A stretch of DNA of 64,000 nt. Source: Sulfurimonas sp. UBA2011. Its GTDB lineage: Bacteria; Campylobacterota; Campylobacteria; Campylobacterales; Sulfurimonadaceae. A program made the translations under genes and the position numbers. The notes beneath the pieces were generated by a model that did no database searches, had not been told where the DNA came from, and was given only the letters and a program-made list of their open reading frames with translations. Of this stretch, positions 58,900-64,000 are shown one piece after another (the first letter of the stretch is position 1; every line of letters starts with the position of its first letter). The DNA lies in the NCBI GenBank assembly GCA_002335055.1, contig DDCH01000004.1:344209-408208 (forward strand), written 5' to 3'.

Positions 58900-59563
58900 T
58901 ATACTAAAAATAGCAGCTGCAGTTTTAGCACTTGCTGTTGCCATCATCGGACATGAGATTATGCACGGATGGGTTGCATATATGTACAAAGATACAACTG
59001 CAAAAAATGCAGGGCGTTTAACTATAAACCCTATAAGCCATGTTGATTTAGTAGGTACTATTATCGTTCCAGCAAGTATGTACTTTTTACCAATGTTAAT
59101 GGGAGCAGAGAGTGGCTTTTTATTTGGTTGGGCAAAACCAGTACCAATAAACACTGGAACTGTAATCCGTAATGGTGGATACAATGCAGCAATGCAAGTA
59201 GACTTAGCGGGAATAGTATATAACTTCACTATGGCTGCGTTTGCTTCTATCGCTGTAGTTGCTATGAGTCAACCAACTATAGCTGATTCAACTATATATA
59301 TTTTTGCATATATGTTTGTTTTCCAACTGCTTGTTATAAATGTAGTTTTAGGGGTTTTCAACCTTCTCCCTATTCCACAGTTTGATGGTGCTCACTTTTT
59401 AATGCACCTAGCATTAAAATACAAAATAAACACTATCGCAGAGTTTTTTTATAAAAATGAACGTTATGGAATCATTATAGTACTTGTTATTTTAATGACA
59501 CCAATTAAGGACTATGTCCTATTTTTACCAGTTCAAACCGTTCTTGGTTTACTACTTTCTTAG
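58886..59563 (+). CDS. Site-2 protease family (M50) metalloprotease
   Basis: A 225-aa integral membrane zinc protease with about five helices. The HEIMH motif (residues 23-27) lies in the first helix, and NLLPIPQFDG (third ligand region) near the C-terminus. Compact form without PDZ or CBS domains, similar to the Rv-/YwhC-like group. It overlaps lepB, which suggests a role with membrane-protein processing (inference). Confidence 0.87.
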   Translation: MELLDILKIAAAVLALAVAIIGHEIMHGWVAYMYKDTTAKNAGRLTINPISHVDLVGTIIVPASMYFLPMLMGAESGFLFGWAKPVPINTGTVIRNGGYNAAMQVDLAGIVYNFTMAAFASIAVVAMSQPTIADSTIYIFAYMFVFQLLVINVVLGVFNLLPIPQFDGAHFLMHLALKYKINTIAEFFYKNERYGIIIVLVILMTPIKDYVLFLPVQTVLGLLLS

Positions 59564-59571
59564 GAGAAAAT

Positions 59572-60003
59572 ATGAAGTTTTTTGTTGCAACAGATCATGC
59601 AGGAATAGAGTTAAAAGATTATACAGTTGAGTTATTACGCCAAAAAGGTCACGAAGTAGAAGATATGGGTCCTTACTCTAAAGACAGAGTTGATTATCCA
59701 GATTATGCACATAAGGTGGCAACTGCTGTTTTAGAAAATAGTGGAACTCACGGTATACTTATCTGTGGATCTGGAATCGGTATGAGTATGGCTGCAAATC
59801 GCCATGAAGGTATCCGTGCAGCACTTTGTCATGATGCTTACACTGCTAGTGTAGCTCGTGGGCATAATGATGCTAACATTTTATGTTTTGGTGAGCGTAT
59901 AGTAGGTAAAGGTGTTTCAGAGTCTATACTTGATGCTTGGATTGCTGGAAGTTTTGATGGTGGTCGACATACTGGCCGTGTAGAGAAAATAGAGTTAAAC
60001 TAA
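59572..60003 (+). CDS. rpiB: Ribose-5-phosphate isomerase B
   Basis: A 143-aa RpiB of the pentose phosphate pathway. Motifs: ATDHAGIELKDYT, DYPDYAHKVA and GSGIGMSMAANR (active-site GCGTGIG-like loop, with the Cys just before at ICGSG). Full family length. 8 nt after the M50 gene. Confidence 0.95.
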   Translation: MKFFVATDHAGIELKDYTVELLRQKGHEVEDMGPYSKDRVDYPDYAHKVATAVLENSGTHGILICGSGIGMSMAANRHEGIRAALCHDAYTASVARGHNDANILCFGERIVGKGVSESILDAWIAGSFDGGRHTGRVEKIELN

Positions 60004-60013
60004 AGGAGCACTG

Positions 60014-60346
60014 ATGTTTTGGGAATGGTCACTACTTACAATACTTTCTATTGTTTATGTTTACCTCTTTGTAAAGATGTACTACTTTAAAAGTATCACA
60101 AATAAAGAGCAACGTAGCAATGATTTAATGAAACTTACACTTCATGAAGCTGAAATACTTATACGTAAGTACCAAATCCAACTGAAACGTGCTCTTGGTA
60201 ATGTCGATATACTCTCAGAAGAACTTACAAAACTTAGAAATGAGCTGAAAGTTTTAAAGGCAAGAAACTCAAAACATAGACAAGAGACAGATAGACTTAA
60301 CGGTAAGATAAAAGCTCTTGAGAGCAGAATAGATGCACTTTTATAA
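60014..60346 (+). CDS. Membrane-anchored coiled-coil protein
   Basis: A 110-aa protein: one N-terminal transmembrane helix (WSLLTILSIVYVYLFVKMYY) and a long coiled coil (about 40-110; RALGNVDILSEELTKLRNEL, KIKALESRID). Not recognised; type of small cytosol-facing, membrane-tethered protein. Sits between rpiB and apt in the folD operon with 10-nt gaps. Confidence 0.65.
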   Translation: MFWEWSLLTILSIVYVYLFVKMYYFKSITNKEQRSNDLMKLTLHEAEILIRKYQIQLKRALGNVDILSEELTKLRNELKVLKARNSKHRQETDRLNGKIKALESRIDALL

Positions 60347-60357
60347 GGACTAAACAA

Positions 60358-60906
60358 ATGACACTAAGTAAGACAGAACGTAAAATAATCGAAGACTCAA
60401 TTAGGGATATACAAGACTTTCCAAAAAAAGGAATAGTTTTTAAAGATATCACTACTCTTTTAAATAACAAAGAAGCATATAGTGTTTTAATGAATCACCT
60501 TTATCAACGTTATAAAGAGTATGACTTAGAGTATATCGCAGGTATTGATGCTCGTGGTTTTATCTTTGGTGCAGCTTTGGCTCAAATGTTACAAATAGGT
60601 TTTGTTCCTATTCGTAAAAAAGGAAAACTTCCGTATACAACTTTTAGTGAGAAGTATGCTCTAGAGTATGGCGTTGATGAGATAGAAGTTCATATAGATG
60701 CATTTGGTAAAGAAAAAGGTGCTCGTGTTTTAATTATTGATGACCTTATAGCAACTGGTGGAACAGCAAATGCAGCAGCAACTCTAGTAAACCAAACAGG
60801 TGCTACTTGTGTTGAGTGTTGTTTTGTAATCGGTCTTGCTTTCTTAGATGGCATCAAAAAGTTAGAAGAAAAAACAGAAGTCTATTCACTTATAGAGGTT
60901 AATTAA
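60358..60906 (+). CDS. apt: Adenine phosphoribosyltransferase
   Basis: A 182-aa purine-salvage enzyme (adenine plus PRPP to AMP). The PRPP-binding motif VLIIDDLIATGGTA (about 124-137) is clear, with IAGIDARGFIFGAALA and FPKKGIVFKDI (N-terminal loop). It shares one base with the trpB start. Confidence 0.95.
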   Translation: MTLSKTERKIIEDSIRDIQDFPKKGIVFKDITTLLNNKEAYSVLMNHLYQRYKEYDLEYIAGIDARGFIFGAALAQMLQIGFVPIRKKGKLPYTTFSEKYALEYGVDEIEVHIDAFGKEKGARVLIIDDLIATGGTANAAATLVNQTGATCVECCFVIGLAFLDGIKKLEEKTEVYSLIEVN

Positions 60907-62105
60907 TGTATATCCCATCCGCTTCAAAACACGATCCAGATGAAAATGGACACTTTGGAATTTTCGGTGGACGTTATGTTCCTGAAACACTTATGCCTGC
61001 CCTACTACGACTTAAAGATGAATATGAGAAAATTCGTTTTGATGAAGAGTTCTGGAAAGAAGTACACTACTACTTAAAAGATTATGTTGGTCGTCCTTCT
61101 CCACTTTATTTTGCTGAAAATATTTCTAAAGAGTTAGGTGCGAAAATCTACCTTAAACGCGAAGATTTAAACCATACCGGTGCACATAAAGTAAACAATG
61201 TAATTGCACAAGGTCTTATGGCTAAACGCTTAGGTTATAAAAAGATAATAGCTGAGACAGGTGCTGGACAGCATGGTGTTGCTACTGCTACTATTTGTGC
61301 TTTACTTGGTTTAGAGTGTGAAGTGTTTATGGGTGCTAAAGATGTTGCTCGTCAAGAACTAAATGTTTTTCGTATGAAACTTCTTGGTGCAAAAGTAAAC
61401 TCTGTAGAGAGTGGTTCTCGTACACTTAAAGATGCAATGAACGATGCTATTCGTCACTGGGTTACAAATGCTCGTGATACATTCTATATCATCGGTACAG
61501 TTGCTGGACCGCATCCCTACCCTATGATGGTTCGTGATTTTCAAGCTATCATTGGTTATGAGGCTCGTGCTCAGATTTTAGAAAAAGAGAACCGTCTTCC
61601 TGATCATATTATCGCCTGTATTGGTGGTGGTTCTAATGCTATTGGAATGTTTCAGCACTTCTTAGAAGATGAGAGTGTTGAGTGTATTGGTGTTGAAGCT
61701 GGTGGACTAGGTCTTGATACTGATAAACATGGTTGTTCTTTAGAAAAAGGTCGTCCCGGTGTACTTCATGGTCAGATGTCTTACTTACTCCAAGATGAGG
61801 ATGGTCAAGTCCTTGAAGCACACTCTATAAGTGCAGGTCTTGATTACCCTGGAATCGGGCCTGAGCATGCTTTTCATAAAGAAAACCTCAGTATTAGTTA
61901 TGGTAATGCAACCGACCAAGAAGCTTTAGATGCTTTTGTATGGTTAAGCCAAAAAGAGGGAATCATCCCGGCATTTGAGTCTTCTCACGCAGTGGCTTAC
62001 CTCAAAAAAATACCTAATATAAAAGATAAACTCATCATCGTCAACCTTAGTGGACGTGGTGATAAAGATATGATTCAGGCTAAAGATATACTCAACTTTG
62101 ACTAA
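60906..62105 (+). CDS. trpB: Tryptophan synthase beta chain
   Basis: A 399-aa PLP enzyme, type 1 TrpB, that joins indole to serine. PLP Lys in HTGAHKVNN (about residue 91), GAGQHGVATA, GGGSNAIGMF, and GRGDKDM at the C-terminus. No trpA or other trp gene follows, so the partner alpha chain is encoded elsewhere. Last gene of the folD operon; a weak hairpin (AAGCTC/GAGCTT at 62124-62140) follows. Confidence 0.96.
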   Translation: MYIPSASKHDPDENGHFGIFGGRYVPETLMPALLRLKDEYEKIRFDEEFWKEVHYYLKDYVGRPSPLYFAENISKELGAKIYLKREDLNHTGAHKVNNVIAQGLMAKRLGYKKIIAETGAGQHGVATATICALLGLECEVFMGAKDVARQELNVFRMKLLGAKVNSVESGSRTLKDAMNDAIRHWVTNARDTFYIIGTVAGPHPYPMMVRDFQAIIGYEARAQILEKENRLPDHIIACIGGGSNAIGMFQHFLEDESVECIGVEAGGLGLDTDKHGCSLEKGRPGVLHGQMSYLLQDEDGQVLEAHSISAGLDYPGIGPEHAFHKENLSISYGNATDQEALDAFVWLSQKEGIIPAFESSHAVAYLKKIPNIKDKLIIVNLSGRGDKDMIQAKDILNFD

Positions 62106-62123
62106 AAACTTTTACTCCCTTTT

Positions 62124-62140
62124 AAGCTCTCTATGAGCTT
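62124..62140 (+). terminator. Weak hairpin after trpB
   Basis: AAGCTC / GAGCTT, 6-bp stem with a 5-nt loop, 18 nt after the trpB stop; only a short T-tract follows (TTTATGG). Confidence 0.4.
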
Positions 62141-62270
62141 TATGGAGAAATCCCTATTCTTCTATATAACAACTTCCTTTCATAATAAAAGATTATTTCT
62201 CAAAAAGACCACTATGGTAAATAAGAGTTCAATTATCTTTATTTAGCTATCATCTAAAAAAGGATAAACA

Positions 62271-62660
62271 ATGCAAATTACGGAAAACATAGCAATACAA
62301 ACAAGAGTAAATGGTGACCTCCTTGATGTTGAACTAATTGCAAAAGGTAAACTTTCACACGCGGACTATACTGTTATGATTCCTATGCTAGAGCAGGCTC
62401 TAAAAAGTATTCCAGATGTGAAAGTCAACATGCTAATAGATGCTTTAGAACTTGAAGGTTGGGAACTTGAAGCTGCTTGGGATGATTTCAAATTTGGTAT
62501 GGAATATAAAGATGTTTTTGTTAAAATTGCTATTGTTGGTACTAAAAAATGGCAAGAGTACTCTACTAAGATTGGTAACTGGTTTATGCATGGTGATGTA
62601 AAGTTCTTTTACGACTTAGATGAAGCAAATATGTGGATAAAACAAATAACTTCACCCTAA
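62271..62660 (+). CDS. STAS/SEC14-like (SpoIIAA-like) protein
   Basis: A 129-aa single-domain protein. LLDVELIAKGKLSHADYTVM, VNMLIDALELEGWELEAAWDDFKF (in part) and KIAIVGTKKWQEYSTKIGNWF fit the SpoIIAA-like fold. The usual phosphorylated Ser is not apparent. Function unknown; may bind a lipid or partner protein. Shine-Dalgarno AAAAGGAT precedes the ATG. The end overlaps the remnant at 62633. Confidence 0.78.
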   Translation: MQITENIAIQTRVNGDLLDVELIAKGKLSHADYTVMIPMLEQALKSIPDVKVNMLIDALELEGWELEAAWDDFKFGMEYKDVFVKIAIVGTKKWQEYSTKIGNWFMHGDVKFFYDLDEANMWIKQITSP

Positions 62661-63032
62661 CCGAAGAAATTTGGCATGCTATTCTCAATGGCTCTACCTT
62701 AGCCATCATTAGTTCCTCTGTCTTTTCTGCTACTTTGGTCCTTGTGTATGGTTCTTCTACCATCTATAGATACAAGTACAACTACACAAAGTGTAATATG
62801 GACTTTTGTTCACCCTGTTAGAATTTTAAGTGCTTCTGATATATTTAATAATATTACTCCAAATGGTTCAGGTGAGTACTTCTTAAATGGTAATACTGCA
62901 GGCGATTTAACAAAAATTACAGATGCTTTCATTGCAAATATTGACCCTGCTGGAGGAGATTTAACTACAGCTCTTACAAATGGTGGAGGAGATACTAATC
63001 AAATCTTAACACTTTCACATTTAAAAGTTTGA
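62633..63032 (+). pseudogene. Unrecognised gene remnant or chimera
   Basis: Two short overlapping frames: 62633-62821 (62 aa, ALNGSTLAIISSS-like hydrophobic segment) and 62742-63032 (96 aa, with SASDIFNNITPNGSGEYFLN and NIDPAGGDLTTALTNGGG). Neither has a Shine-Dalgarno, and their halves look like parts of different proteins. The second has the Gly/Asn/Asp-rich style of a secreted or surface repeat protein. Probably decayed remains after a deletion. Confidence 0.45.
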
Positions 63033-63179
63033 GTTATTCATAAATATATGCAAGATTAGAAATATTTAACTTGCATATATATTTACTACAAACCAAATCA
63101 CTTCTACACTCCATTTAACTACCAACTATTACCATTATTTAGCTATTATCTTTTTAATAAATTTAAATATGGAAAACTT

Positions 63180-64000
63180 ATGAACATTCAACTTTTAAAC
63201 CAAAACATCTCTGATGCTAAGAGTGATATTAGCTTAGAATACATGACAGGAAAAGAACTAAACAAAAACAAAAACAAAAAAGCTCTTAAACTTGCAGGTT
63301 TCTCAGCATCTGCTGACTCTATCTGTTTTTTACATGATAAAAACACTCTATTTTGTGGTGTTGACTCTTTTGAACCTGATGACATCAGAAGTGTTTCTGC
63401 AGTTGCTATTAAAGCACTTAAAAAAACAAACTACAAAAGTGCTAATGTAGTAATAGATGATAAATCTCTTATTTTTGCACTAGTAGAAGGTTTTGTTCTT
63501 GGTGGTTACTCTTATGAGGTTTACAAGTCTAAAAAAGAAAAAGTTGCACTTAAAGATGTCTCACTTATTTATACAAAAGATGACTATAGGTCAGCTATAA
63601 AACTCTTTAGTGATGCCGTTATTGTTGCTGATGCAACTTGTTTTACACGCGACATAGTAAACACAACTCCGGAAGATTTAAACCCACCTTCTTTTGCTAA
63701 ACTCGCTCGCAGGCTAGCTAAAGAGAATGGTCTTGGATGTACTATCCTCGATGAAAAAGCTCTTTTAAAAGAAAAATGTACTGCTATGCTAGCAGTAGGA
63801 CGAGCTTCTCGTCATGAATCCCAACTTATCCACCTTACTTATAAACCTAAAAATCCTAAAAAGGTTATCAATCTTATAGGAAAAGGTCTTACTTACGATA
63901 GTGGTGGACTTTCACTCAAACCAGGTGCAAGTATGGTAACTATGAAGATGGATAAGGCTGGTGCTTGTGCCGTTTTAGGTATCATTAAAGCAGCTTCTGA
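63180..64000 (+). CDS. pepA: Leucyl aminopeptidase (M17), partial
   Basis: The first 273 codons of a cytosol aminopeptidase; the window ends before the stop. The N-terminal domain covers about 1-140, and the catalytic core begins with VNTTPEDLNPPSFAKLA, then IGKGLTYDSGGLSLKPG and MKMDKAGACAVLGII, whose Lys and Asp residues bind the two metal ions. Releases N-terminal Leu and other residues from peptides. An ATG at 63180 starts the frame. Confidence 0.93.
   Translation, partial: MNIQLLNQNISDAKSDISLEYMTGKELNKNKNKKALKLAGFSASADSICFLHDKNTLFCGVDSFEPDDIRSVSAVAIKALKKTNYKSANVVIDDKSLIFALVEGFVLGGYSYEVYKSKKEKVALKDVSLIYTKDDYRSAIKLFSDAVIVADATCFTRDIVNTTPEDLNPPSFAKLARRLAKENGLGCTILDEKALLKEKCTAMLAVGRASRHESQLIHLTYKPKNPKKVINLIGKGLTYDSGGLSLKPGASMVTMKMDKAGACAVLGIIKAAS

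Larger units (their letters stand above)
9580..59242. repeat. Dispersed octamer AAACGCAG (17 copies)
   Basis: Exact copies reading 5'-3' on plus start at 9580, 10236, 11993, 18492, 19595, 22003, 25954, 32059, 41337, 44923, 46815, 47168 and 57822. Copies on minus (CTGCGTTT on plus) start at 9925, 32883, 58321 and 59235. About 1.3 copies on both strands are expected at 35% GC. The 7-mer AAACGCA is followed by G 17 times but by A, C or T only about once each. Copies sit in genes of either direction, in different reading frames and in one pseudogene, so codon use does not explain them. Counted by eye; a few may be missed. Confidence 0.75.

Noticed and set aside
1..64000. tRNA, rRNA or CRISPR
   Set aside because: No TTCGA-type T-loops in a suitable intergenic context, no rRNA-like stretch and no regular spaced repeats were found.

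Overview
The window is chromosomal DNA of a low-GC member of the Campylobacterota (Epsilonproteobacteria), most like a free-living Sulfurimonas-type organism. Evidence: a block that, from memory, follows the Campylobacter jejuni order (PBP2, membrane protein, engB, lptA, lptC, kdsC, rlpA, mltD, tatD, recN ... nadK, aspS, adk); the short epsilon-type adenylate kinase; a histidine-type AspRS motif typical of the non-discriminating enzyme; a CiaD-like gene; a FlgG/FlgG2 pair behind a sigma-54 promoter; and the long (399 aa) DapD. No rRNA, tRNA, CRISPR array or intact insertion sequence was seen.

Layout. 1-10.8 kb: a Na+/Ca2+ antiporter, then a long minus-strand cell-envelope operon (recN, tatD, mltD, rlpA, hisB, kdsC, lptC, lptA, engB, GNAT, MreD-like protein, PBP2). 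10.8-33.2 kb: an accessory region that separates recN from nadK. It has two decayed genes, SelO, a hydrogenase-type maturation protease, ABC-F, pseudouridine synthase, rRNA methyltransferase, flavoprotein, truncated haemoglobin, an Imm11-like protein, radical SAM and DksA-like proteins, a run of hypothetical genes, a degenerate HD-GYP response regulator, haemerythrin, a large double-AAA protein whose FtsH protease site is destroyed, an LRR protein, ThiI and a BASS-type transporter. 31.9-36.7 kb: the ancestral block resumes with an additional long-type adk, nadK, aspS, short adk and an entericidin-like lipoprotein. 36.8-41.4 kb: sensor-like membrane protein, small GNAT, CinA-like protein, a DUF6166-HTH/RHH pair and dapD. 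41.4-47.6 kb: a broken rod-like flagellar gene, an NlpC/P60 lipoprotein, a CI-like S24 repressor divergent from a 27-aa ORF, and the leuD-leuB-TPR-ciaD-purU-trmL operon. 47.7-54.2 kb: flgG, flgG2/flgF, rpoD, AtpZ-like and hemL. 54.3-64 kb: TonB-like protein, a chimeric efflux adaptor, CitE-like protein, cytochrome c, then folD-lepB-M50 protease-rpiB-apt-trpB, a STAS protein, a gene remnant and the start of pepA.

Main points for a second look: (i) the Clp-FtsH fusion at 25971-28625, with HExxH changed to YESGR and the pore loop deleted; (ii) the octamer AAACGCAG, found 17 times against about 1.3 expected and 13:4 strand-biased, resembling Chi, KOPS or an uptake sequence; (iii) a perfect 40-bp palindrome just upstream of mrdA; (iv) the S24 repressor with a consensus TTGACA-N17-TATAAT promoter; (v) two different adenylate kinases 2.7 kb apart. 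All family names come from reading motifs by eye; no database search was run.
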